Counted from the stretch's first letter, positions 41,916 through 51,777 are shown. The stretch: DNA of 64,000 nt from Joostella atrarenae (GCF_021764745.1 NZ_JAETXX010000002.1:186001-250000); one strand, 5' to 3'. Notes: a model not told the origin generated them from the letters alone. A program made the numbers and translations.

Positions 41916-43403
41916 TTAGTATTTAGCAGGCTTTCCTTGATTTGAAGTTGAAAGAATAAAGTTTCTTATGTCGTCGTTAGACGTTTTTAAATCTTCATTT
42001 CTTAAATACATCATGTGTCCGCTTCTATACCCTTTAAACTGGATTCTATCTTTCATTCTTCCAGAAGGATCCATTTGCCACATGCTGTACTTAGTATTAA
42101 AGTAAGTACATGCACCGTCATAATAACCAGCTTGATATAATACATTTAAATAAGGATTTTGTGCCATTGCTTGTCTTAAATTATCACGCGTATTATCTCT
42201 TTCATTATCCCAAGGATGCACATCTCCAAACATTTGGTATGGAATATCAGTTTTAAACTTCAATTCTTCTTGTAAATAGTAATTAATAGCTGGTGTAAAA
42301 GAGTGTAACCAAGAAGTAAGTTCAGCATTATAGTCTGGACTATCTCCTGCAGCCATTTTATCAATTCCTAGGTAACGAGAGTCTAATCTTCCTACAGTAT
42401 ATCCTTCATCTCTTAATAACTCTTTCCAATAAAAGGAGGTAGGAACATCTAAATTATGATCTAGAATAGATTCTTTTGAAAGTCCAGAATACTTAGCCAT
42501 TTTTGTAGCTACTGCTTCCTTTTCAGTATTGGAAATGCTCCCACCTTTTGCTAGCGCAGGAATTAATGTGTTTATCGTATAGTTTTCTACCTCAGGAAGG
42601 ACTTCCAAAAGGTCTTTTTGCTGTAAATCTGAGTCTAAAGCTTTTTGATGCCATGCTGCAGCTGCATAATAAGGTAAATTAAGTGCAGATGAAACAGGTC
42701 CACCCACACGAATTACTTTATAATCTGCTGGAGAAACCATAATCACTCCATTTAAATACATCCATTCTTTATTCTGAAGGGCTAAAGATAAACCGGCAAC
42801 ACGTGTACCTCCATAACTTTCTCCAATGATATATTTTGGAGATTTCCAACGGTTATTTCTTGTAACGAAAGTGGTAATCCATTCTGCTAAATATTTTATG
42901 TCAGCATTAATTCCGAAGAAATTTTTTCTTTCTGGTAATTTACCTTCTTTATCAGCCACCATTCTAGAATAACCAGTATTTACAGGATTTACATAAACGA
43001 TATCTGCAACATCGAGAATAGAATTAGGATTGTCTTTTACGCCGTATGGTTGCACAGGGTATCCTTCATCATCGATGTTTAATATTTTAGGTCCGGTATA
43101 CGCTAAATGCATCCAAACAGAAGCAGAACCAGGGCCACCATTAAAAGAAATAACCAATGGACGTTCTGTATTTTTATCAACGTCAGTACGGTAATAGTAC
43201 GTATGAAAAAGAGTAGCGATAATATTTCCTTTCTTATCCCAAACAGGAAGTGTTCCCGTATTGGTATTATAGGAAACCTTCTTTCCTTTTATAGTAACTT
43301 GGTGTGAGGAAGTAATAATACTATCTACAGGAATCTTTCGATCTTGGGCTTGTAGAATTGTAATAGTAAGGATAAATAATAGTGAGAGTAACTTTTTAAA
43401 CAT
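41916..43403 (-). CDS. Secreted S10-family serine carboxypeptidase-like peptidase
   Basis: A 495-residue exported peptidase with a signal peptide at about 1-19 (MFKKLLSLLFILTITILQA). It has S10 hallmarks: oxyanion NGGPGSAS (about 89-96), nucleophile Ser in GESYGG (about 193-198), catalytic Asp in GYYDGACT, and His in YRSGHMMYL near the C-terminus. These act in the periplasm or outside the cell on C-terminal residues of peptides. It is a single-gene unit with its own terminator. Confidence 0.94.
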   Translation of the reverse strand: MFKKLLSLLFILTITILQAQDRKIPVDSIITSSHQVTIKGKKVSYNTNTGTLPVWDKKGNIIATLFHTYYYRTDVDKNTERPLVISFNGGPGSASVWMHLAYTGPKILNIDDEGYPVQPYGVKDNPNSILDVADIVYVNPVNTGYSRMVADKEGKLPERKNFFGINADIKYLAEWITTFVTRNNRWKSPKYIIGESYGGTRVAGLSLALQNKEWMYLNGVIMVSPADYKVIRVGGPVSSALNLPYYAAAAWHQKALDSDLQQKDLLEVLPEVENYTINTLIPALAKGGSISNTEKEAVATKMAKYSGLSKESILDHNLDVPTSFYWKELLRDEGYTVGRLDSRYLGIDKMAAGDSPDYNAELTSWLHSFTPAINYYLQEELKFKTDIPYQMFGDVHPWDNERDNTRDNLRQAMAQNPYLNVLYQAGYYDGACTYFNTKYSMWQMDPSGRMKDRIQFKGYRSGHMMYLRNEDLKTSNDDIRNFILSTSNQGKPAKY

Positions 43404-43481
43404 TTAGGTAAGGTTTTTAATTTTAAAAGGCACTAAAATAAGACAAAAAAATAGTTTTTTTAACGGATTGTAGTAGTTTAA

Positions 43482-44246
43482 CTAAAACTTCTCGAAAACT
43501 CCTAATCCAAATAGGGCAAAGTCGTATTTAACAGGATCACTGGCGTCTAATTTCCGTAAACTAGTATCTAATTCTGCCAATGCTTTTGCGTCATTTTGCT
43601 TTCTTTTAAGGAGGTTCAATTTTCTAGCTACATTTCCAGAATGTACATCTAACGGACAAGAAAGTAGGGAAGGAGAAATAGTCTTCCAAATTCCAAAATC
43701 TACACCACAGTCGTCGTTACGTACCATCCAGCGCAAGAACATATTTATACGTTTAGCAGAAGACCCTTTCAAAGGATTAGATACATGCTTTTGTGTTCTT
43801 GTGAGGTGCTCAATTTCAAAAAAGGTACTTTTAAATGCAGTGATTGCTGGTTGTATGGAAGTTTTACTTGCATTCTCTTGAAAGAGAATTTCCATGCCGC
43901 CATAGTTTTTATAGATATGCTGTAAACTTTTTATAAACTGAATGAAGTCGTGTCCATTGAAAGTTCTATGAACAAAGCTGAGGAGTGGTTCTAAGTCTTT
44001 CTCGGAATGATTCATGACAAAATCATAAGGGCTATTTCCCATTAAATCCATCATTGAGTTAGCATTTTTAATAATGCTTTTACGATTTCCCCAAGCAATA
44101 GTAGCTGCGAGAAAACCTGAAATTTCTATGTCTTCTTTTTGCTGAAATAAATGAGGAATCTGAATAGGATCGCTATCTATAAAATCGGGATTGTTATAAA
44201 ACTCGACTTTTTCATCTAGAAATTCTTTTAATTCTGATTGCTTCAA
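43482..44246 (-). CDS. TIGR02757 (DUF2400) family protein
   Basis: A 254-residue cytoplasmic protein with LKEFLDEKVEFYNNPDFIDSDPIQIPHLF at the start, then AATIAWGNRKSII, FLRWMVRNDDCGVDFGIW and a C-terminal PVKYDFALFGLGVF. These are typical of the TIGR02757 family, whose C-terminus looks like a helix-hairpin-helix DNA-glycosylase relative. Exact function is unknown. Confidence 0.88.
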   Translation of the reverse strand: MKQSELKEFLDEKVEFYNNPDFIDSDPIQIPHLFQQKEDIEISGFLAATIAWGNRKSIIKNANSMMDLMGNSPYDFVMNHSEKDLEPLLSFVHRTFNGHDFIQFIKSLQHIYKNYGGMEILFQENASKTSIQPAITAFKSTFFEIEHLTRTQKHVSNPLKGSSAKRINMFLRWMVRNDDCGVDFGIWKTISPSLLSCPLDVHSGNVARKLNLLKRKQNDAKALAELDTSLRKLDASDPVKYDFALFGLGVFEKF

Positions 44247-44315
44247 AGGGATTTTATTTTTTAACTATTGTATTTCAAAATAATTTAGCGGGGATCTAAA
44301 GCTTTATCATTATTG

Positions 44316-44978
44316 TTAACTAACAATATCCCCATCGACCATTGTGAGTTTTCTATCTGCCATATCTGCTAACTCTTCGTTATGGGTAACAATAACAAAT
44401 GTTTGGCCAAATTGTTCACGGAGCTCAAAGAATAGATTATGAAGTCGGTCGGCACTTTCTGAGTCTAAATTCCCACTAGGCTCATCAGCAAAAACAATTG
44501 AAGGGTTGTTTATTAAAGCTCTAGCGACTGCTACTCGCTGTTGTTCTCCTCCAGATAATTCATTGGGTTTATGATCTATTCTATGGGATAACCCTAAGAA
44601 ATCCAACAACTCTTTAGCTCTCTTTTCTGCAGCAGCTTTAGGTGTTTTTTTTATAAAAGCTGGAATACAAACGTTCTCTAATGCTGTAAATTCTGGTAAC
44701 AACTGATGAAACTGAAAGATAAACCCGATATGTTCATTTCTAAATTTCGCTAAATCTTTATCATTTAGTTTGCTAACTTCTGTATCATTAATATGAAGTT
44801 TTAGCTCTTTATTTTTATCAGGCTTATCTAGGGTTCCTAAAATCTGTAGTAAGGTAGTTTTCCCTGCACCAGAAGCACCAACAATAGAGATAACTTCCCC
44901 TTTATTTATTTCAACATCAACTCCTTTTAATACTTCAAGAGAACCGAATGTTTTGCGAATGTTTGTAGCTTTTATCAT
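44316..44978 (-). CDS. ABC transporter ATP-binding protein, LolD/MacB-like
   Basis: A 220-residue ATPase with Walker A GASGAGKT (34-41), signature LSGGEQQR (about 141-148), Walker [10 protein letters not shown] and H-loop VTHNEE. The size and [17 protein letters not shown]-loop region place it with LolD-type ATPases that energise lipoprotein release or small export complexes. No permease gene is adjacent, so the partner must be elsewhere. Confidence 0.92.
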   Translation of the reverse strand: MIKATNIRKTFGSLEVLKGVDVEINKGEVISIVGASGAGKTTLLQILGTLDKPDKNKELKLHINDTEVSKLNDKDLAKFRNEHIGFIFQFHQLLPEFTALENVCIPAFIKKTPKAAAEKRAKELLDFLGLSHRIDHKPNELSGGEQQRVAVARALINNPSIVFADEPSGNLDSESADRLHNLFFELREQFGQTFVIVTHNEELADMADRKLTMVDGDIVS

Positions 44979-45115
44979 AAAAGATTGTAAAGTGCTAAGT
45001 TACTTATTCAGCAATTAAAACAAAAGCATATGCTAATTCTATTTTTGAGGTATAAATTCTGCTCTATGTACTTATTTTTTCTGTTAATAGCGAAGAGAAT
45101 GATAAATTTTAAGTA

Positions 45116-45123
45116 TATTTTTG
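45116..45123 (+). promoter_or_regulatory. Probable promoter -7 box for folE (TATTTTTG)
   Basis: An exact TANNTTTG match 26 bases before the folE start codon. No clear -33 TTG element was seen. Confidence 0.4.
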
Positions 45124-45148
45124 AATTGAAATCAAATTTATAGACAGA

Positions 45149-45745
45149 ATGAGTTACCATAATTTTGAAGAATATAATATAAAAGTAACCGATAAGATTC
45201 GAAACCAATATAGTAATATAATTAACGAAGTTGGAGAAGATGCTGCTAGGGAAGGTCTTGTGAAAACTCCAGAGCGAGCTGCAAAAGCTATGCAGTTTTT
45301 AACACAAGGTTATCAGCAAGATGCTGCAGAAATATTAAAGGGAGCTATGTTTAAAGAGAATTACAGTGAAATGGTAATCGTTAAAAATATAGAATTATAC
45401 TCGTTATGTGAGCACCATATGTTACCTTTTTTCGGGAAGGCACATATTGCATATATTCCAAACGGACATATTGTAGGATTGAGTAAATTACCACGTGTAG
45501 TAGATGTATTTGCTAGAAGACTGCAAGTGCAAGAGCGACTTACGCACAATATTTTGGAGTGTATTAATAACACTTTAAAGCCTCAAGGTGTGGCCGTTGT
45601 TATAGAAGCTTCACATATGTGTATGATGATGCGAGGTGTTCAAAAGCAAAACTCTGTTACAACAACTTCTGGTTTTAGAGGTCAGTTTGAAAAAATAGAG
45701 ACTAGAAATGAATTCCTAAAGTTAATTAGTTCTGATTTAGGATAA
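45149..45745 (+). CDS. folE: GTP cyclohydrolase I
   Basis: Converts GTP to dihydroneopterin triphosphate, the first step to folate and pterins. The 198-residue product has zinc ligands in [12 protein letters not shown] (Cys and His) and in [11 protein letters not shown] (second Cys), plus [10 protein letters not shown] and the C-terminal FRGQFE. Length is normal. The neighbour 45 bases downstream is a small membrane protein of unknown role. Confidence 0.97.
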   Translation: MSYHNFEEYNIKVTDKIRNQYSNIINEVGEDAAREGLVKTPERAAKAMQFLTQGYQQDAAEILKGAMFKENYSEMVIVKNIELYSLCEHHMLPFFGKAHIAYIPNGHIVGLSKLPRVVDVFARRLQVQERLTHNILECINNTLKPQGVAVVIEASHMCMMMRGVQKQNSVTTTSGFRGQFEKIETRNEFLKLISSDLG

Positions 45746-45789
45746 TATTTTGGCATCCTTCTTGTTTTATAGTTATTAAAAACTACTTT

Positions 45790-46092
45790 ATGATTCAAAC
45801 AAATGATAGTAAATACAAGAAACTATTTTTAGGGTTGCTTTTTGATGCCTTAGGAATGGTCTCTTATGCTATTCCGGGAATTGGAGAGTTTTCTGATATC
45901 ATCTGGGCACCAATTTCTGGCTGGTTAATGACGCGCATGTACAAAGGAAGAATAGGGCAAGGAGCTGGTGCAATCTCTTTTATCGAAGAGTTGATTCCAG
46001 GAATGGATATTATTCCCACATTTACCTTGACATGGATTTATACGTATGTTATAAAGAAAGAAAAAGCTTCTGAAACAATTACGATTTCATAG
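45790..46092 (+). CDS. Conserved small membrane protein of unknown function
   Basis: A 100-residue protein with hydrophobic stretches (about 14-34 and 74-90) and a Gly-rich loop (MYKGRIGQGAGAISFIEELIPGMDIIPT). I do not know a function. It follows folE on the same strand and is closed by the terminator at 46144. Confidence 0.75.
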   Translation: MIQTNDSKYKKLFLGLLFDALGMVSYAIPGIGEFSDIIWAPISGWLMTRMYKGRIGQGAGAISFIEELIPGMDIIPTFTLTWIYTYVIKKEKASETITIS

Positions 46093-46142
46093 GCTGAACA
46101 TATTATTTAAGATTTTAAAAGGCTAATAAAATAGTAATACAT

Positions 46143-46176
46143 AAAAAACCCTCGAGAAGAATTCTCGAGGGTTTTT
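46143..46176. terminator. Bidirectional intrinsic terminator
   Basis: AAAAACCCTCGAGAA pairs with TTCTCGAGGGTTTTT around a three-base loop. It lies between two convergent genes (ending at 46092 and 46202) and has A and T tracts on both sides. Confidence 0.88.
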
Positions 46177-46201
46177 GGTTTTATATAATTATTGGAACTA
46201 A

Positions 46202-48511
46202 TTAAAAAGGAACGGAAACCCCAATATTTATGTTTCTTCCGATGTTATAAATTCCATCCGTTTTCAATCTTGATAAATGAGAAACATACTCTTTATCAAA
46301 CACATTGTTAGCAGATAGTTTAATATCAAATGGTTGGTTACCAGCATTAATAGTAGCTCCAAGACCTAAGTTTACTAAAGAATAGCCACCTGTGCGTGTT
46401 TCAAAATCACCTACATTATTTTTATCAAATATATTCTGAAGTGTAACAAAAGCATACTTTTTCGATACGTGCTCTCCTTCAAATTCTACTCTAAAAGTAT
46501 TTGAAAGTTTGTTTGCAGGAATAAGTGGAAGATATAGATCTGAGTCATCTAATTTACCAGTAACCGTTTCAAAACTACCTTCAAAATGTAACCAATCTAA
46601 TGGATGTGGATGTAAATGAAAACCAACTTCACCACCATATAAATTACTATCGTCTTGAACGTATTGATATACTGGGTCTTCATCAATAAAATCGCCTGTA
46701 GGTTGCAAATAAATATAATCGCTAACGCTATTATAAAAACCATTTACAAAGAATTCAATATGTTCATTTCCATATTCTAAAGAAAGATCAGTTTGAAAAT
46801 TTTGTTCATTTTCTAGGTTTTCATTTCCTATTTCATATCTGTTAGCGCCACTATGCCCGCCATTAGATGTAAGTTCTGCTAAATTAGGAGCTCTAAATCC
46901 TGTTGCAAGATTTATACGTGCTATAATTCTCTTAGCAATTGTAGCTCTGTATCCTGCAGAAACATTGAAACTATTAAAATTTCTATCTAAAGCTGCTATA
47001 TAAGATTCGCTATTTGGTTCGCCTGTTTCTTTAGCTTCAATATCTCTAGTGTCATATCGTAAACCGAATTGGATATCGCTATTTTCCATATGATAATGAG
47101 TTGTAACCATAGCACCAAAATCTACAGTTGTAGCATCTGGAATCAGCACTTCTTCCCCCGAGTTTTCATTGGTTTGATGCATTCCTTGAACTCCAAAAAT
47201 TGTTTCGAATCCACCTAATTTTGGCATATGGTATTGGATGTTATAACTCAATGTATGGAGTTTCATATTTAATGCAGCTTCTTCACCATGCTCATGTTCA
47301 TCATGTTCGTGCTCTTCATCGTCATGATGATCTTCATCTTCATGCTCTTCGTGATCATCATGATCTTCTTCTTCTCCGTGGTGATGTTCGTCTTCAAACT
47401 CTTTACGGTTGTTGGCAACATACCCCAAAGTAATATCAAGGCTACTTTTATCAAAAAAGAGAGTGTTTTTAGAGCTTATAATATAATTATCAATTTCTTG
47501 GTACGGAAGTAAAGGGTCACGATCTCTATTTTGTTCTCCAATTTCTTCTGGAATTCCTAAGTTTGACCTATTAAAATTATATCGTAATTCTGTTTTGAAA
47601 TTAGTGTCTTGGTATCCAAAACCAGATTTTAAGTCGTATTCATTAAATCTGGAGTTGGTAGTATAAGTACCATTTCCATCTTCATAATCTGCATGAGAAC
47701 CATAGGCACCGCGCACTAAAAATTTAACTTTATCACCTGAAGTTTTAAAACCACCATTAGCAGTAAACCCTTCGGTGTTTGTAAAGTAATTCATATTTAC
47801 ATCGCCTTCAGTACTATTTTGTGCCGCAAATTTCTCAGGATTTAAATATAAAACACCTCCAAGGGCATCAGAACCATAGAGTAAGGAAGCAGGGCCTTTT
47901 ATAACCTCTACACTTTCTATACCAGCATCGTTAACACCAAGACCGTGTTCACCACCAAACTGCTGGTTTTCTAATCGAACTCCTTGTGTGTAAACCAAAA
48001 CCCTATTTGAACTTAGTCCACGGATTACAGGTTTTCCAATTCCAACACCAGTACTAACACTTTCCACTCCACTTATTTCTGTGATTCCATCGGAGAGCGT
48101 CATTGCACCTTTCGTTTTTAATTCTTCGATGCTTTGACGTTCTACTTTCATTACATTCTCACTTTGCAACTTATGGAATGGAGTAGAAACGATAACTTCT
48201 TCCATCTCTATTGCAGAAGGTGTTATTTGTATATCAAGGCGTGTGTTTTCTTTGATATAAATGTCTTTTGAAAAAGTTTTAAAGCCAACATTAGAGACCA
48301 CTATTTTATAAGTTCCTTGCGGAAGATCTTCTAGTAGATAAGTCCCGTTTTCCGTTGTACTTGTACCTTTTTCTAATTGAGGGAAATATATAGTTGCAAA
48401 AGGGATAACTTCATTTGAATTTGTATCGGTTACAGTTCCGTTGATACTGTTTTGTGCGCTTATAATGGACGTTATACTCACTAAGAGTATAAGCAAGATG
48501 CTATTTTTCAT
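46202..48511 (-). CDS. TonB-dependent outer-membrane receptor with His-rich loop (probable zinc uptake)
   Basis: A 769-residue protein with a signal peptide (about 1-19), a carboxypeptidase-regulatory-like domain (about 22-100), a plug (TPFHKLQSENVMKVERQ, IRGLSSNRVLVYTQGVR, GPASLLYGSDALGG) and a beta barrel ending in a terminal aromatic (VSVPF). One loop (about 360-400) is nearly all His, Asp and Glu (for example DDHEEHEDEDHHDDEEHEHDEH), as in zinc receptors of the ZnuD type. The two small genes after it upstream on the same strand support metal uptake. Confidence 0.93.
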   Translation of the reverse strand: MKNSILLILLVSITSIISAQNSINGTVTDTNSNEVIPFATIYFPQLEKGTSTTENGTYLLEDLPQGTYKIVVSNVGFKTFSKDIYIKENTRLDIQITPSAIEMEEVIVSTPFHKLQSENVMKVERQSIEELKTKGAMTLSDGITEISGVESVSTGVGIGKPVIRGLSSNRVLVYTQGVRLENQQFGGEHGLGVNDAGIESVEVIKGPASLLYGSDALGGVLYLNPEKFAAQNSTEGDVNMNYFTNTEGFTANGGFKTSGDKVKFLVRGAYGSHADYEDGNGTYTTNSRFNEYDLKSGFGYQDTNFKTELRYNFNRSNLGIPEEIGEQNRDRDPLLPYQEIDNYIISSKNTLFFDKSSLDITLGYVANNRKEFEDEHHHGEEEDHDDHEEHEDEDHHDDEEHEHDEHEHGEEAALNMKLHTLSYNIQYHMPKLGGFETIFGVQGMHQTNENSGEEVLIPDATTVDFGAMVTTHYHMENSDIQFGLRYDTRDIEAKETGEPNSESYIAALDRNFNSFNVSAGYRATIAKRIIARINLATGFRAPNLAELTSNGGHSGANRYEIGNENLENEQNFQTDLSLEYGNEHIEFFVNGFYNSVSDYIYLQPTGDFIDEDPVYQYVQDDSNLYGGEVGFHLHPHPLDWLHFEGSFETVTGKLDDSDLYLPLIPANKLSNTFRVEFEGEHVSKKYAFVTLQNIFDKNNVGDFETRTGGYSLVNLGLGATINAGNQPFDIKLSANNVFDKEYVSHLSRLKTDGIYNIGRNINIGVSVPF

Positions 48512-48688
48512 AAATATAATTTATTCTATAGTAGCTCCTTTTTTTACTGAATATTCTTCAGCAGAAAAAGAAACTATTCGCTATTTTTTAAAGTAAGTTT
48601 AAATTGAATGTAATTACTACCCAGTACTAGTGTATGCTTAAAAGCAACGCAATGGCATATGAAAATAAGGTAGTTAGCTGAAAATAAA

Positions 48689-49015
48689 TTATACGATAGG
48701 AGGACCCCGAAGCGAGAAGTGTAAAGCTTGATATTCGCTTAAGAAATTATAGTAATTGAAATTTTGTACCGAAGGAAGGGTAATAATATTAAATGTAACT
48801 TCTTCAGGAGTAAAATTTATCTGATATGTGTGATGAAATTTAAAAAGTTGACACTCAAAATCGGATTCATGGAAGTGTGTTTTTAAATGTTCGTTACATT
48901 CAACATGACCATCTTCAATAAAAAAATGAGAAAACTTTAGCGCAGAAGGAATCAGTATTGCTGAAATAAGCAAAAATGAAAAGAAGCCAATAAGAAGATT
49001 CTTTATGGATACCAC
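48689..49015 (-). CDS. Small membrane-anchored His/Cys-rich protein
   Basis: A 108-residue protein with one N-terminal helix (about 8-26), then an exported stretch rich in His, Cys and Glu (HFFIEDGHVECNEHLKTHFH, then C-Q-L-F-K-F-H-H). This looks suited to metal binding. It is in line with the His-loop TonB receptor (178 bases downstream) and starts one base after the stop of the next small gene, so I infer a metal-handling unit. Confidence 0.75.
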   Translation of the reverse strand: MVSIKNLLIGFFSFLLISAILIPSALKFSHFFIEDGHVECNEHLKTHFHESDFECQLFKFHHTYQINFTPEEVTFNIITLPSVQNFNYYNFLSEYQALHFSLRGPPIV

Positions 49016-49016
49016 A

Positions 49017-49319
49017 CTACTTAATTTTTATTCCCATTCTGTTGAGCATCTTTTTTTCAAATTCCCAGAAAAATTTAAATTGCCCAAATAGCCAGCCAAA
49101 GAAAACCAATAACACCTGATAAATAGGGAAGATTAACAAAATTCTAACAATCCAATATAAAACAGGATGTAGAGAATCTGGATGTAAACCAATATATTCC
49201 GTAATAGGTCCTGCAATCTTTGCTGCTGTAGATCCAGTGATCGCAAACACAATAAAGATTATAGTTAATTGAAAGTTCGAATTTATTCCCCAGCGTTTTT
49301 TTAGTTTTTCCATCTGCAC
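49017..49319 (-). CDS. Small two-helix membrane protein (DUF6787-like)
   Basis: A 100-residue protein starting MQMEKLKKRWGINSNFQL; the second Met (49313) may be the true start. Two hydrophobic segments (about 20-38, 52-78) flank GPITEYIGLHPDSLHP, and it ends in a basic tail. The pattern is familiar from small Bacteroidota proteins that I would assign to DUF6787, without certainty. It is the first gene of the putative metal-uptake group. Confidence 0.72.
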   Translation of the reverse strand: MQMEKLKKRWGINSNFQLTIIFIVFAITGSTAAKIAGPITEYIGLHPDSLHPVLYWIVRILLIFPIYQVLLVFFGWLFGQFKFFWEFEKKMLNRMGIKIK

Positions 49320-49329
49320 GTATTATTTA

Positions 49330-49337
49330 CAAATATA
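49330..49337 (-). promoter_or_regulatory. Promoter -7 box TATATTTG for the metal-uptake group
   Basis: CAAATATA on the plus strand is a perfect minus-strand box, 11-17 bases before the two candidate start codons of the gene ending at 49319. Confidence 0.5.
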
Positions 49338-49429
49338 AATTAAATTTTTAGGTTGCGTAAATTGTTGAGGGTTACTTTCTCGACAGGGTATTTAAAATGG
49401 TTAAACATAAAATGTACCTTTAAAATTTT

Positions 49430-49437
49430 TATATTTG
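49430..49437 (+). promoter_or_regulatory. Promoter -7 box TATATTTG for the sulfite-oxidase-like operon
   Basis: A perfect box 22 bases before the ATG at 49460. The intergenic space of 140 bases is shared with the divergent promoter at 49330. Confidence 0.55.
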
Positions 49438-49459
49438 TTTTACTTAACGATCCAATACT

Positions 49460-50680
49460 ATGCAAAGACGAGATTTTATCAATAAAACAATCCTAGCTTC
49501 TGCAACTTTGGCAGCAGGAACTTCTATTGTTTACGGAAAGTATTTACCAAAGGACTATACGCCATTAATTTTACAAGATCCAGATCCATTTACTAAGTTT
49601 GGTAAGGATAAGGATATGATTGTTTTAAATGATAAACCTTGGAATATAGAATCTAAGGCACATTTATTAAATGATAAAATCACTCCTAATAAAGCCATGT
49701 TTATTCGTAATAATGGCTTGCTTCCAGAAAATATAGATGTAGATAATTGGACACTTACTATTGATGGAGAGTCTGTTAAAGCATCAAAAACATATAGTTT
49801 AAGCGAATTAAAAAGTAAGTTTAAGCATTATACATACCAACTAACATTAGAATGTGGTGGTAATGGGCGTAAAGAATTTAATCCGCCTGCAAAGGGAAAT
49901 CAATGGGGACTTGGAGCTGTACATTGTGCAGAATGGACTGGTGTACGTTTAAGAGATGTTTTAGAGGACGTAGGTATAAATAGCGATGCTGTGTATATTG
50001 GATATCATGCAGCAGATATTCACCTAAGTAGAAGTCCAGATAAAGAGCCTATTTCTCGTGGGTGTCCAATGGATAAAGCACTTCAAGATGAAACGCTTAT
50101 AGCTTTTAAAATGAATGGCGAAGACATACCAATTGCTCACGGATATCCATTGCGTTTGATTGCTGGTGGATGGCCAGCATCGGTATCTGGAAAATGGCTT
50201 CAAACAATTAGTATTCGTAATATAGTCCATGATGGTCCAAAAATGACAGGCCAAGCCTATCGTGTACCATGTAAACCTGTTGCTCCTGGAGAAAAGGTAA
50301 AAGATGAAGATATGTGTATTATTGAATCTATGCCTGTAAAATCTCTAATTACCTATCCTAAGACCGGTGCAACTCTTAAGTTAGGAGAAAAGCTTTCTTT
50401 TAATGGGCATGCTTGGGCAGGAGATTTGGAAGTTAAGAAGATGGAATACTCTATAGATTTTGGAGCTACATGGCATGAATGTAAGTTGGAGGCTCCAAAG
50501 AATAAATTAGCTTGGCAACATTTTTCTGGCTCTACAGACTTTCCTGAAGTTGGGTATTATGAAGTGTGGGCTAGAGCAACGGATAGTAATGGCAAAGCAC
50601 AACCTATGGTGCTTCCAGGGTGGAATCCAAAGGGATATTTAAATAATGCATGTCATAGAATTGCGATTAAGGTAAGCTAA
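49460..50680 (+). CDS. Sulfite-oxidase-family molybdopterin enzyme (SorA/SoxC-like)
   Basis: A 406-residue periplasmic oxidoreductase. The N-terminus MQRRDFINKTILASATLAAG is a Tat-type signal with an RR pair. The molybdenum-ligand Cys is C132 in LTLECGGNGR. GYPLRLIAGGWPASVSGKWL and the C-terminal immunoglobulin-like dimerisation domain (SFNGHAWAGD, WARATDSNGKAQP) match the family. Substrate is likely sulfite or a related sulfur compound. The cytochrome c gene that follows after one base is its probable electron acceptor. Confidence 0.94.
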   Translation: MQRRDFINKTILASATLAAGTSIVYGKYLPKDYTPLILQDPDPFTKFGKDKDMIVLNDKPWNIESKAHLLNDKITPNKAMFIRNNGLLPENIDVDNWTLTIDGESVKASKTYSLSELKSKFKHYTYQLTLECGGNGRKEFNPPAKGNQWGLGAVHCAEWTGVRLRDVLEDVGINSDAVYIGYHAADIHLSRSPDKEPISRGCPMDKALQDETLIAFKMNGEDIPIAHGYPLRLIAGGWPASVSGKWLQTISIRNIVHDGPKMTGQAYRVPCKPVAPGEKVKDEDMCIIESMPVKSLITYPKTGATLKLGEKLSFNGHAWAGDLEVKKMEYSIDFGATWHECKLEAPKNKLAWQHFSGSTDFPEVGYYEVWARATDSNGKAQPMVLPGWNPKGYLNNACHRIAIKVS

Positions 50681-50681
50681 G

Positions 50682-51179
50682 ATGGATAAAAAAGAGCATT
50701 TTTTAAAAGCAGTAAATGTATTTTCTCAGAGCCTAGCTTTATTTTGCGCCTGTATATTTATTTTAGGAGGTTTTTTATTGTATTTGACATTTAATCCTGA
50801 TTCTGAATTATTCAAAAAATCTTTTGAAGTTGCAGAGGAGCAAAGTGCAGAAGTTGTAAAGGATAAAGTTCCTGAAGAAGCAGAAGTAACTGGAATTAAA
50901 GATGGAATCCATGTGGAAACTGGATTTGTAGAAGGGAAAGGGCTTCAAGCTGTGATAAATAATTGTACCAATTGCCATTCTTCAAAATTGGTTACTCAAA
51001 ACCATATGACTAAAGAAGGTTGGCTTACTACTATACGTTGGATGCAAGAAACTCAAAATCTTTGGGATCTTGGAGATCAAGAAGAAATTATTTTAGATTA
51101 TTTAGCAACTAATTATGCTCCAAAGAATAAAGGGAGACGTGAAAATTTGGTTGTTGATGAATGGTATGAGTTGAATTAA
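50682..51179 (+). CDS. Membrane-anchored monohaem cytochrome c (SorB-like)
   Basis: A 165-residue protein with one N-terminal helix (about 14-34), a charged linker, and a haem site C95-T-N-C98-H99. The likely axial Met lies in WMQE near residue 123 or the earlier QNHMTKEGW. It starts one base after the molybdopterin enzyme stop, so it should receive its electrons and pass them to the respiratory chain. Confidence 0.9.
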   Translation: MDKKEHFLKAVNVFSQSLALFCACIFILGGFLLYLTFNPDSELFKKSFEVAEEQSAEVVKDKVPEEAEVTGIKDGIHVETGFVEGKGLQAVINNCTNCHSSKLVTQNHMTKEGWLTTIRWMQETQNLWDLGDQEEIILDYLATNYAPKNKGRRENLVVDEWYELN

Positions 51180-51189
51180 CCAAAATATT

Positions 51190-51666
51190 TTAGTTCAATC
51201 TAGGGTAGAAAGGTCCTAAACGTTGATTGTATTTGCGTTGAAAGTATAAGAAGTAATTGTAAAGTTTATAATTAACTTTATAACCGTAATCTATATTTGG
51301 ACTGTAATCTATCTGCATTTCATATAAATTTGGGTCATACAACATAGGATTCATTGCCCGCTGATTCCAGTTTATAACATAGATATTATTTCTATTCTCT
51401 AAATATTCTTGAGAGTAATATCCTTCAGGATGCGCTATACTATTTAGCCAACTATAATATCCTGGATCGATAATTATTATTTCATATTCTGTTTTGTCAT
51501 CTGCTATCCTAACGGTGTCTTGTGTGCCTTTTGCATTAAAAGCGTTTTTTTCTTCTTCAGAAATGTTTAAGTCCATTTCCTCTTGATCATAAGAACTTGT
51601 TTTTTGTGTTGAAGAGCAAGACAAAAATAATAGGAGTAAGGTAGTTAATGTGATTATATATTTCAT
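51190..51666 (-). CDS. Lipoprotein of unknown function
   Basis: The open frame starts at 51708, but the ATG at 51664-51666 gives a clear lipoprotein signal (MKYIITLTTLLLLFLSC, lipid Cys at 17), so I prefer it (158 residues). The mature part is rich in Tyr and Asn (NPMLYDPNLYEMQIDYSPNI) and matches DUF6146-like small proteins of this family as I remember them, though I am not certain. It is convergent with the cytochrome c gene. Confidence 0.75.
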   Translation of the reverse strand: MKYIITLTTLLLLFLSCSSTQKTSSYDQEEMDLNISEEEKNAFNAKGTQDTVRIADDKTEYEIIIIDPGYYSWLNSIAHPEGYYSQEYLENRNNIYVINWNQRAMNPMLYDPNLYEMQIDYSPNIDYGYKVNYKLYNYFLYFQRKYNQRLGPFYPRLN

Positions 51667-51748
51667 AATATCAATAGCTTTAGGTTTACTGCTTAAAAAT
51701 GAGATCATAATTTAATAATTACTCATTATGTTACTTATAAGATATAAA

Positions 51749-51777
51749 AAAATCCCCAATATATATTATGGGGATTT
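51749..51777 (-). terminator. Intrinsic terminator after the DUF937 gene
   Basis: AAATCCCCA pairs with TGGGGATTT across a ten-base loop, and on the minus strand a T-run follows the stem. Confidence 0.7.

Noticed and set aside
47200-47512. Plus- and minus-strand His/Met-rich ORFs inside the TonB receptor
   Set aside because: They are frame shadows of the His/Asp/Glu loop (CAT/GAT repeats) of the receptor gene.
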